Shown piece after piece: positions 8,125 through 15,381 of a DNA stretch of 64,000 nt; the first letter of the stretch is position 1; the number at the start of each line of letters is the position of its first letter. Source of the stretch: an uncultured Bacteroides sp. (GTDB lineage Bacteria > Bacteroidota > Bacteroidia > Bacteroidales > Bacteroidaceae); contig NZ_CAJLKP010000026.1 in assembly GCF_905207245.1 (NCBI RefSeq), positions 1 to 64,000 on the forward strand. The letters run 5' to 3'. The notes below the pieces were generated by a model that was not told where the DNA came from, did not search any database, and saw only the letters and a list, made by a program, of their open reading frames with translations. The position numbers were made by a program, and so were the translations under genes.

Positions 8125-8997
8125 ATGAGGAAATGGAGTAAAATGATAGTGAGTATTGCTTATGGTTGTTGCATTAGTATTGTAGCGTTATTCATAGTGC
8201 AGATATTTGCACTTACTTCATTTAAGATACCCTCTGACTCGATGGAACCTTCTTTATTAGCTGGAGATTATATTTTGGTGGATAAATGTTCTAAGGGAGC
8301 TAGGTTGTTCAATGTGTTTGATGCTGTAGATAGGCGGGAAGTGAAGATTCATCGTGTGCCTGGTTGGAGGAATTTTAAGAGGAACGATGTATTAGTCTTC
8401 AATCTACCTTATCCAGATCGTTGGGATAGTATCGCTTTTGATGTGATGAAATACTATGTAAAACGTTGTATAGCTCTTCCAGGCGATACTTTCGAGATAC
8501 GAAATGGGCGATATTATGTGCGGAATTGTGACGCTATTCTGGGGAATGTGGCATCACAAGAATATTTGATGAATATATTGGGGTCGGGCAAAGCGGAGGA
8601 GCATGGTGTTGTGACAAGGTGTTATCCTTATAGTGGATTGCTGGATTGGAATATTAAAAATTTTGGTCCATTTTATATTCCTGCTAAGGGAGATACGATA
8701 CTTATTAATCCAAAGACAAAACTGCTGTATCGGAATCTGATAGAATGGGAACAGAAAAAGAAGTTGCAACTAAGAGGTGATACAGTTCTGTTTGGCGATA
8801 GTATGATACGGAATTACTGTTTCCGGGAAAATTATTATTTTGTTGTAGGTGATAAGGTTGTGAATTCGAGAGATTCTCGCTATTGGGGATTATTGCCAGA
8901 ACCTTTTATTGTAGGCAAAGTTGTTCGGATATGGAAGTCGGTAGACTTAAAAACTAATGAGATGCGGTGGAACAGAGTTCTTAAAAGGATAGAATGA
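8125..8997 (+). CDS. Signal peptidase I (LepB-like)
   Basis: The 290-aa protein starts at MRKWSKMIVS, 11 nt after the preceding stop. One N-terminal membrane helix (about residues 6-28) is followed by the family boxes: PSDSMEPSL with nucleophile Ser39, VKRCIALPGD with general base Lys113, and the C-terminal GDKVVNSRDSRYWG at residues 242-255. All catalytic residues are present, so it should be an active serine-lysine leader peptidase. Its location inside this island rather than in a housekeeping operon suggests a dedicated or accessory peptidase. The last codon overlaps the start of the next gene (ATGATAA), implying translational coupling. I assign no lepB symbol because the housekeeping copy is probably elsewhere. 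Confidence 0.9.
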   Translation: MRKWSKMIVSIAYGCCISIVALFIVQIFALTSFKIPSDSMEPSLLAGDYILVDKCSKGARLFNVFDAVDRREVKIHRVPGWRNFKRNDVLVFNLPYPDRWDSIAFDVMKYYVKRCIALPGDTFEIRNGRYYVRNCDAILGNVASQEYLMNILGSGKAEEHGVVTRCYPYSGLLDWNIKNFGPFYIPAKGDTILINPKTKLLYRNLIEWEQKKKLQLRGDTVLFGDSMIRNYCFRENYYFVVGDKVVNSRDSRYWGLLPEPFIVGKVVRIWKSVDLKTNEMRWNRVLKRIE

Positions 8998-10664
8998 TAA
9001 AGTTGAGCATACATAGTATGAAAAATACAGTAATAGTGACGCTGTCGTTTGTTGCTGTATGTTCTTTGTTGGGGCTGGTATGTGTAACAACTCCTGGACT
9101 TCCTATTAGGGAAACCATTGGGCAATGGATATGGTTTGGGAAAGCTGTACTATTTTCGGCGAGTTGCGTTGTTGCTGTTTTTTTATTGGAGTTTTTAGGG
9201 AAAAGTTCTTGGAAAGCAATATTGCTTTTCCCGCATATCTCTGTTTATGTATCATGGAGTTTGATATTTTGGGGAGCTATCGAAGTTATTTGGGGATTAC
9301 GCCAGTTATATGGTTTTTCAGCTTCCGGTCATTTGCAATATGCATTTACAGGCTCTTTTTTTAATCCGGGTCCGTATGCCGGGTACTTGGCGATGGTATT
9401 GCCAATATGTTTGCATCAGCATATGTGCATTGTTGGCTGGAAGCAGGTAAGTGTTTTTCGGAAAATAGAGAAATCTATTACAGTAGTTGTTGGTTTTTTG
9501 ATCCTTTGCATGCTACCGGCTACTATGAGTCGTTCAGCTTGGATGGCTGTTATAATAAGTTGTACTTGGGTGATGTATATGCATCGGAACCATCGCAAAT
9601 GGACTCTTCTTTGGCAGAGATATAGGAAACGCTATATCTCATGGGGAATAGGAATCTTTTTTATTTTGATGCTGGGAGGCGCAGGAATGTTTCTTTTGAA
9701 ATCAGATTCTGCTTTGGGGCGCTTGTTTATGTGGAAAATTACTTGTCAGGCTATAGCTAAATATCCGCAGGGTTGTGATAAAGGATTTGCTTTTGCTTAT
9801 GGCGAAGCACAGGAAAAATATTTTGCTCAGAGGAATTATGCTGAATGGGAAGAGCGTGTGGCGGGGAGCCCGGAATATGCATTTAATGAATATTTGGAAC
9901 TGGCTTTGACGAAAGGGATTGTTATTTGTGTAATGTTGTTGGTGATTACTTTTGGTTGTTTGTGGATTGGGGTACGATCTGGACGATATGGTGTATGTGG
10001 TGCAATTATAGCTTTACTTGTCTTCTCTTCTTCTTCTTATCCTATGCATCTTCCTGCTTTTATAATAGCCTATATTTGTTTGTTGTTAGCTTGCGGAATA
10101 GGAGATGTGATAGGGAAACCACTTACTTTATATGTATGTGTTATGATATGGGGTGGAGGTTATAGTGAGAAATGGCAACAGGAAAAGGAGGCTTATTGGG
10201 TATGGGAGAATACAAGAAAACTTTATTATTCGGGAGCTTATGCATCTGCTAATGAGTATTACAAGGAACTTTATCCACTTTTGAAGGAAAAAGGGAGGTT
10301 TTTGTTTGAGTATGCTCATAGCTTGCATAAATCTGGATTTTATAATGAGTCTAATGAATATCTGCGTGAGGCTGGTAAATATAGCACTGATCCGATGATA
10401 TTGAATATTATGGGTAAGAATTATCAGGAATTGCATTATTATGAATACGCTGAAACTTGTTTCCTCTCGTCTGTCAATCGTTTACCAGGTAGGATTTATC
10501 CTTACTATCTTTTGGCAAAGCTTTACACTGAATCGGATTTTTGGAATAAGGGAAAATTTGTAGAGATGAGTCAGATTGTGTTAACCAAAGAACCTAAAGT
10601 GCATTCTACAGCTATTGAAGAAATGCGCAGTGAAGTGAAATTGATTGCGAAAAAAATGAAATAA
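8994..10664 (+). CDS. O-antigen ligase/polymerase-like membrane protein with C-terminal TPRs
   Basis: This 556-aa protein has about ten hydrophobic membrane segments in residues 1-380, including the large periplasmic loop typical of the Wzy/WaaL-type O-antigen ligase superfamily (region around TMSRSAWMAVII and the following helices). Residues about 385-550 are soluble and TPR-like (YYSGAYASANEYYKELYPLL, then YAHSLHKSGFYNESNEYLREA). It overlaps the signal peptidase by 4 nt. Family members polymerise or attach glycans to lipid carriers, and some glycosylate proteins; which substrate applies here is unknown. An alternative start at the ATG at 9018 would remove eight residues. Bacteroides relatives carrying ligase plus TPR regions are often found in this kind of gene neighbourhood. 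Confidence 0.8.
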   Translation: MIKLSIHSMKNTVIVTLSFVAVCSLLGLVCVTTPGLPIRETIGQWIWFGKAVLFSASCVVAVFLLEFLGKSSWKAILLFPHISVYVSWSLIFWGAIEVIWGLRQLYGFSASGHLQYAFTGSFFNPGPYAGYLAMVLPICLHQHMCIVGWKQVSVFRKIEKSITVVVGFLILCMLPATMSRSAWMAVIISCTWVMYMHRNHRKWTLLWQRYRKRYISWGIGIFFILMLGGAGMFLLKSDSALGRLFMWKITCQAIAKYPQGCDKGFAFAYGEAQEKYFAQRNYAEWEERVAGSPEYAFNEYLELALTKGIVICVMLLVITFGCLWIGVRSGRYGVCGAIIALLVFSSSSYPMHLPAFIIAYICLLLACGIGDVIGKPLTLYVCVMIWGGGYSEKWQQEKEAYWVWENTRKLYYSGAYASANEYYKELYPLLKEKGRFLFEYAHSLHKSGFYNESNEYLREAGKYSTDPMILNIMGKNYQELHYYEYAETCFLSSVNRLPGRIYPYYLLAKLYTESDFWNKGKFVEMSQIVLTKEPKVHSTAIEEMRSEVKLIAKKMK

Positions 10665-10703
10665 ATAAGGAAATAATATGGATAATTATAAAATAACAGG
10701 AAT

Positions 10704-11141
10704 ATGGAAACCTATCATGATAACTGGAATGCCTGTCTGCTATTCCGCAATAAACAATTGACTAAACAACTGAAAGACTATCAGAATGCCTCGGCATTAG
10801 CTGAATATTCTTCTGCCCTGCTTGTGTCTATGGGGCAATTGCTTCGTCTTCATCAGCATCCGTCTTATGGACTTGTTAGGGATGAGGCTGAATGGGAGAA
10901 CCTGTTTACTGTCATTGATATGTTGTATGGTGATTGCCTGTCAGAGAAGTTATCTTCATATGGACTGAGTATGCAGGAATTGAAGTTATGCTACCTGGTT
11001 CGTGCCCGGTTAGGCAATAAGGCTATTGCAGTTCTCTTTAATATTGCTTCCCGTTCGGTGCTGAAGGCAAAGCAACGTATAAAAGGGAAATTAGCGTTAT
11101 CGGCTACAGATTGTTTGGATAAGTATATTCAGCAACATTAA
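10704..11141 (+). CDS. Short HTH protein (C-terminal part of a TPR-type regulator)
   Basis: The 145-aa protein has an N-terminal amphipathic, coiled-coil-like region (residues 10-60) and a LuxR/sigma-region-4-like helix-turn-helix at about residues 95-138 (LSMQELKLCYLVRARLG, then ASRSVLKAKQRIKGKL). Many larger Bacteroides regulators end with TPRs, a membrane helix, a coil and exactly this type of HTH; here only the last part is present, so it may be a truncated but still expressed descendant. It lies 39 nt after the ligase gene. The last 82 codons are duplicated at 3036-3282. A DNA-binding role is inferred from the HTH only. Confidence 0.65.
   Translation: METYHDNWNACLLFRNKQLTKQLKDYQNASALAEYSSALLVSMGQLLRLHQHPSYGLVRDEAEWENLFTVIDMLYGDCLSEKLSSYGLSMQELKLCYLVRARLGNKAIAVLFNIASRSVLKAKQRIKGKLALSATDCLDKYIQQH
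10895..11141 (+). repeat. 247-bp direct repeat, copy 2
   Basis: It is the intact-gene copy of the repeat at 3036-3282, with six mismatches. Unequal crossing over between the copies would delete or duplicate the 7.9-kb segment between them. Confidence 0.9.
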
Positions 11142-11907
11142 ATGTCTGTTTCGGAAATATGCTATTATGACGGATTTGGTAATGTTTCGTATTTCAATTG
11201 AGTGTTTAAAAACAATAAAAGGGTTCCTCCGAGCGAGTATGGCAGATTATAGTCTGTATGCCTTTTTGTATGCATTTCCCCTTATTCTTATTTCATAAAG
11301 ATGGTATATTGGTGATTTTGCTAACGCTTATTTTTGTCAATACGTGCAAAGTAGATATTTAATGCATAAATAGCCAAATAATTAGTGCTACTTGCTGCAT
11401 AATATACGATATTTATACGATAATTAGGCGGAAAAAGTCAATTTCATGCAAACAAACTCTTAACTCCTTGTTGACAAACTCTTAATTTCCTGTCGAAAAG
11501 AAGTTAACTTTATCGTAGATGAATGCTTGCTTGCTCTGCGAGAAACCATATGAAACTCTACGGTGAGCGAAATAGGTAGACATAAGATGCCTTTTTGAGT
11601 TTTTTAGCGAATGTTTCCTGATGAGTATTGAACTGTTATTTTGAATGGTAAATTGCCAAGTTTTGTTTCCTTTTTCTTAAAAACAGGATTTCTTTGTTCT
11701 CTTCTGTCGATAGTTCGTATTTCTTCCTTTCCTCTTGCTCTCTTTCTAATGGCTCTGGCTGCGTTTCTTCTGTTTCCTCTATCCTTTTCCCGGAAATACA
11801 ATACTCAGAAGTCCTTTAAAAATACAAAATGACAGTTTGCAATTTGCATTTTGTCAGCTTACCCTTTAAATAGGTGTGATACAATTGTAACTTTTTATAG
11901 CTAATTA
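11142..11907. other. Gene-free spacer between the NVEALA island and the SUFU pair
   Basis: No convincing gene lies here; short open frames around 11604-11832 have low-complexity Phe/Ser/Arg-rich products and no start signals. The stretch contains a weak terminator-like hairpin near 11243 and an imperfect 20-bp direct repeat (11452-11471 and 11474-11493, sharing ACAAACTCTTAA). It marks the shift from AT-rich island DNA to more typical composition. Confidence 0.6.
11241..11267 (+). terminator. Weak terminator candidate after the HTH gene
   Basis: CAGA (11243-11246) pairs with TCTG (11253-11256) around TTATAG, with outer GG/CC pairing possible, followed by a run of five T. The stem is short, so this is a tentative call about 100 nt after the stop. 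Confidence 0.3.
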
Positions 11908-11939
11908 TTGAGGGAATAAACTGACTTTTCATATCTTTG
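11908..11939 (+). promoter_or_regulatory. Promoter of the acidic-protein/SUFU gene pair
   Basis: TTG (11908-11910), a 21-nt spacer and TATCTTTG (11932-11939) match the Bacteroides -33/-7 promoter. Transcription would start near 11946, giving a short leader of about 18 nt before the ATG at 11964. Confidence 0.6.
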
Positions 11940-11963
11940 GACAAGATTAAACTGTAGAAAACA

Positions 11964-13127
11964 ATGGATGAAACATTAAAAGGACAGATTGATGCTTGGA
12001 CAGAAGCTGACGAGCATGGTAAAGGTATTGATGCGGTGCCCTTCAGAAAACGGGTTCAGGACTTCTGGAAATGGTTTACTGACAACGAAGAAGACCTGGC
12101 GCAGATAGTTGAAAACCGTGGTCAGCTTGAGAGTGGTGATGCAGTTGAGTTTGTTACAGCCGGAACTAATCTGATAAACGAGGATGTGCACTTCAACCTG
12201 GGCGGAGATTATGAATTTACTTTCTCTGTGGAGGGTAGTACACACTTATTCTACCTTTATCCGTATGTGGTATCGCAGTTGCCCGCACAATTCAAGGATA
12301 AATGGCATTTCTTTCCCTTCAATCAGGGGACAGATGCAAGCTTTAGCTTTGGTATGTACGGAGTGAATGTGGATATGGCCCAGGTGCAGGTATCTGCTAC
12401 TTATCAGGAAGACATCAACGCCTTTAATATTTGTTTTTACGAAGAGCATTTGTGTTCGTTGGAAGAGGCCCAGAGCTTTAATGCATACTATATCATGATG
12501 GAAATCATGCTTGGTGAAGGACTTTCATACCAGTACATCGGCAATGTGGAACGGGCGGATGCTCCGCTTGAAAACAGTATGAAGCTTCCCGAACTCAGGG
12601 CATATATTACGGATACGCTAAAGGCTCATGACAAGGAAATATTCGATAATCCGCAACAAGTGTATACCGGTTACCGTTTTGAACCTCAGGAGAGCGAAGA
12701 ATTGCGTTTTGACGTTGTTGCAGGCAGCTCCTGCTTCCAGCCTCTGGTTGCCGATTATTATAATGGGTCGGAGGAGCTGTTCAACCGGTTGAACAGGTTC
12801 GGTGCACAAGCGGTATTTATCGCTTTCCCATATGAGAACAATGAAGAAGGAGACGGGAAGAAGGCACTGGATTTCCGATACGAGTTGGAAGACCGCTTAT
12901 CGGAAGAGTTGCTTGCGCCGGAAGGTCTGGGACTTTTGCTGGGTGGTGCTGTCGGAACAGGTACTTGCTACATAGACCTCCTGTTATTTGATGAGCCGGC
13001 TTTCATCGAGAAGATTGTCCCGTTCCTGAAAGATTATCCCCAGTATCGCTTCTATCTCTCTGATTTCCGTCAGGGGAGTGACTTGTGCAGGTTGTATGAG
13101 ACAGAAGATGACGAGACGGAGGAATAA
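11964..13127 (+). CDS. Unrecognised acidic cytoplasmic protein
   Basis: The 387-aa product has no signal peptide or membrane segment and is rich in Asp/Glu, especially at the C-terminus (ETEDDETEE). I do not recognise a domain with confidence. An N-terminal helical part (residues 1-60) precedes a mixed alpha/beta body with patterns such as FTFSVEGSTHLFYLYP and, near the end, a regular beta/alpha stretch (LLLGGAVGTGTCYIDLLLFD). It is followed after 33 nt by the SUFU protein and shares its promoter, so the two probably work together. Bacterial SUFU proteins are often immunity factors, so this partner could belong to the same theme; that is inference only. Confidence 0.6.
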   Translation: MDETLKGQIDAWTEADEHGKGIDAVPFRKRVQDFWKWFTDNEEDLAQIVENRGQLESGDAVEFVTAGTNLINEDVHFNLGGDYEFTFSVEGSTHLFYLYPYVVSQLPAQFKDKWHFFPFNQGTDASFSFGMYGVNVDMAQVQVSATYQEDINAFNICFYEEHLCSLEEAQSFNAYYIMMEIMLGEGLSYQYIGNVERADAPLENSMKLPELRAYITDTLKAHDKEIFDNPQQVYTGYRFEPQESEELRFDVVAGSSCFQPLVADYYNGSEELFNRLNRFGAQAVFIAFPYENNEEGDGKKALDFRYELEDRLSEELLAPEGLGLLLGGAVGTGTCYIDLLLFDEPAFIEKIVPFLKDYPQYRFYLSDFRQGSDLCRLYETEDDETEE

Positions 13128-13160
13128 AAATAAATCGCTAATAATTAATATATCACAACC

Positions 13161-15365
13161 ATGAGTATAGGTTTCAGATTAACAACGAAGTGCAAAAACG
13201 TTTCTTCATTCCAGAAGCTGTTGGATGTGGTGGCTGCCCGGCATGAGGTGTCTGTTAGTCATACAGAGGATTATTCGGAATTATCTGTTTGTCGTTTAGG
13301 AAATATATTCTTCAATTATGAGCCGGCAGAGGATGAAATGGTCATTATAGGCGATTGCCAGACCAACTTGTTAGGTGCAGGCTTTCATAAGGCTGCGATA
13401 GATATCGTTGATGAATTGATGGATCTGAGGGACTTCCCTTTTGAGGTGGAAGACGATACGGAATATTATGAGCACAGGGACTTTGAGCGGATGCGTTCCG
13501 AGCATTTCTATCATTGGCTGAATGCGATTGTAGAGCTTTGCCAGGAACGTATGAGTAAGGTTGGTGGTATGCAGGCCATCTGCTGGGATTGCAATAAATA
13601 CATGCCGCAGGAAATAGAAGGAACGGTGGTATCTCCCTTCGGACGACTACGTCCCGAAAATCTTGTAGAACGGATAAAGAACAAGGGCATCGAAGCATTG
13701 GCAAATGAATTCCTCATGTGGAACAATAAGGAACGTGATGCATTGTTCTACCGGAATACTGCTTTGAGTGCTTTGTGGGAAGATTGCTACTTCATGCCTT
13801 CTGCCCGCAGCGATGAAGATGAGGAAGTCAATTCGTTCATTATAAAAAATCTGGAGATGGCAGCCGGAATAGATGCGTCTCTTCCTTTTCCGAAAGAAGA
13901 CTATCTGTTGCTTTGCCGTCTGGCAGAAAAAGAGCCGATAGATGTCTCTGCATTGCCGGACTACGTATGTGAGTTTCCGATAGGTTATCGTAAAGGATGG
14001 GTGACGTATACATTGGGCAACTTGAAGTTTTCTCTTCCGGGTAAGTATCTTTATTTTGAAGAAAACGATTCCCGCGGTTATTATGACGGGGAGGATGAGA
14101 ACTGGCATATTGTTCGCATGACGGCATGTTCCATGCCTGATGAGGAAGTGGACTATCTGGAAGACGATGCGCCTGTATTGCTGAAGGAACTGTTCTTCAA
14201 GAATGGTAAATGCAGGCTCTATGACCTGGGTGCAGATGGAGATGAAGAGAATGATGAATACGTATGCCAATGTCAGGTTATCACTGAACATCAGTTCACC
14301 CTTTTCACCATTTCGTGTGAAGGGAAGAAGGAAGCGACGGCTTTTTCAACTGATTTTATAGAGCATTTTTTGGCTATAAAGGAAGATAAGCATGAAGAGT
14401 TGCTCAAAAAGATAGAAAAGTGGAATGAGGAGGATGAAGAACAAAAAATAATCGATGCCATCCTGGAGATTGTCGAAGAAGAGCGGGGCACAGAGCTGAC
14501 AGGACTTCTGGCACGTGCTTACAACAATCTGGGAAGCTTTCAGAAAGCTCTTGATTGCCTCTTCTCCATAGAGGAAGAGTGCAGGGAAGATGCGCTTTGG
14601 TTCTATCGCGTGGGCTATGCCTATTATTATTTGAATCAGTTGGACAAGGCGCAGGAGGCATTTGAGCATTCGTTAGAGTTGGACCCAGACGATGAAGATG
14701 CGAAAGAATACGTTGAGAATTGTAAGAATGGAGTATATCCCTATAATCTGGAAATGTACGAAGAGGAAGAATTGGATACTCTGGAGGCCCATGTTGAAAA
14801 GTTCTTCGGTCATTCGGATAATGTCTTCCATGAAATAGCTTCGCCGGATGTCCACGTGGATATTTATATTGTTGAGCCGACGGCTGAAAAGAACTATTAT
14901 ACGTTGGTAACTTCGGGCATGGGTGCGCATCGGATGAATGTACCCCAAAAGTTGGCTGAGTATAAGCTGGAGCGTGCCGAACTATTGATATATTTGCCCG
15001 CCGATTGGAAAATCCAGAGTCATGATGAAAAAGATTACTGGCCATTGCGCTGGCTGAAGATACTTGCCCGTCTGCCGATAGAGCAGGATACCTGGTTAGG
15101 TTGGGGACATACCATTCCGAATGGTGAGCCGTTTGCGGAGAATACAAAGCTTTCGGGAGTATTGCTCATTAATCCGGAGAATGTGAAAGAAGGTGCTGCC
15201 GTATGCCAATTGCCCAATGGTGAGGAGGTGAATTTCTATCAGGTGATTCCACTCTATGAAGAAGAGATGAATTTCAAGATAAAGAGAGGCGCAGAGGCTT
15301 TATTGGGAAAAATGGGTGAAATGAGCGCGGTGGTGGATATTAATAGGGTGAATGTCTGTGGTTAA
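13161..15365 (+). CDS. TPR and suppressor-of-fused (SUFU) domain protein
   Basis: The 734-aa cytoplasmic protein has an unassigned N-terminal region (1-430), two or three TPR-like helices at about 445-525 (ARAYNNLGSFQKALDCLFSI, then YAYYYLNQLDKAQEAFEHSL) and a C-terminal SUFU-type domain at about 545-734. Key SUFU features are LIYLPADW, the WPLRWLKILARLP helix, the TWLGWGHTIPNG loop and the final FYQVIPLYEEEM strand. Bacterial SUFU domains occur widely as immunity proteins of polymorphic toxin systems and also in stand-alone proteins of unknown role. No toxin gene is adjacent. Its stop codon overlaps that of the convergent GH30 gene. Confidence 0.8.
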   Translation: MSIGFRLTTKCKNVSSFQKLLDVVAARHEVSVSHTEDYSELSVCRLGNIFFNYEPAEDEMVIIGDCQTNLLGAGFHKAAIDIVDELMDLRDFPFEVEDDTEYYEHRDFERMRSEHFYHWLNAIVELCQERMSKVGGMQAICWDCNKYMPQEIEGTVVSPFGRLRPENLVERIKNKGIEALANEFLMWNNKERDALFYRNTALSALWEDCYFMPSARSDEDEEVNSFIIKNLEMAAGIDASLPFPKEDYLLLCRLAEKEPIDVSALPDYVCEFPIGYRKGWVTYTLGNLKFSLPGKYLYFEENDSRGYYDGEDENWHIVRMTACSMPDEEVDYLEDDAPVLLKELFFKNGKCRLYDLGADGDEENDEYVCQCQVITEHQFTLFTISCEGKKEATAFSTDFIEHFLAIKEDKHEELLKKIEKWNEEDEEQKIIDAILEIVEEERGTELTGLLARAYNNLGSFQKALDCLFSIEEECREDALWFYRVGYAYYYLNQLDKAQEAFEHSLELDPDDEDAKEYVENCKNGVYPYNLEMYEEEELDTLEAHVEKFFGHSDNVFHEIASPDVHVDIYIVEPTAEKNYYTLVTSGMGAHRMNVPQKLAEYKLERAELLIYLPADWKIQSHDEKDYWPLRWLKILARLPIEQDTWLGWGHTIPNGEPFAENTKLSGVLLINPENVKEGAAVCQLPNGEEVNFYQVIPLYEEEMNFKIKRGAEALLGKMGEMSAVVDINRVNVCG

Positions 15366-15381
15366 TCATTAACCACAGACA
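15353..15381. terminator. Bidirectional hairpin built from two overlapping gene ends
   Basis: A perfect 13-bp stem (15353-15365 with 15369-15381) surrounds a 3-nt loop. The stop codons of the SUFU gene (15363-15365) and of the convergent GH30 gene (15364-15362) overlap inside it. Short loop and perfect stem make a strong RNA hairpin in both transcripts, though neither side has a long T-run. Confidence 0.55.

Noticed and set aside
11604..11832. Short ORFs on both strands in the 820-bp spacer
   Set aside because: Low-complexity products without homology features, ribosome-binding sites or promoters.
12960..13127. Known fold for the C-terminus of the 387-aa acidic protein
   Set aside because: The beta/alpha pattern suggested DUF695-like or other small domains, but no diagnostic motif could be matched, so no family was assigned.
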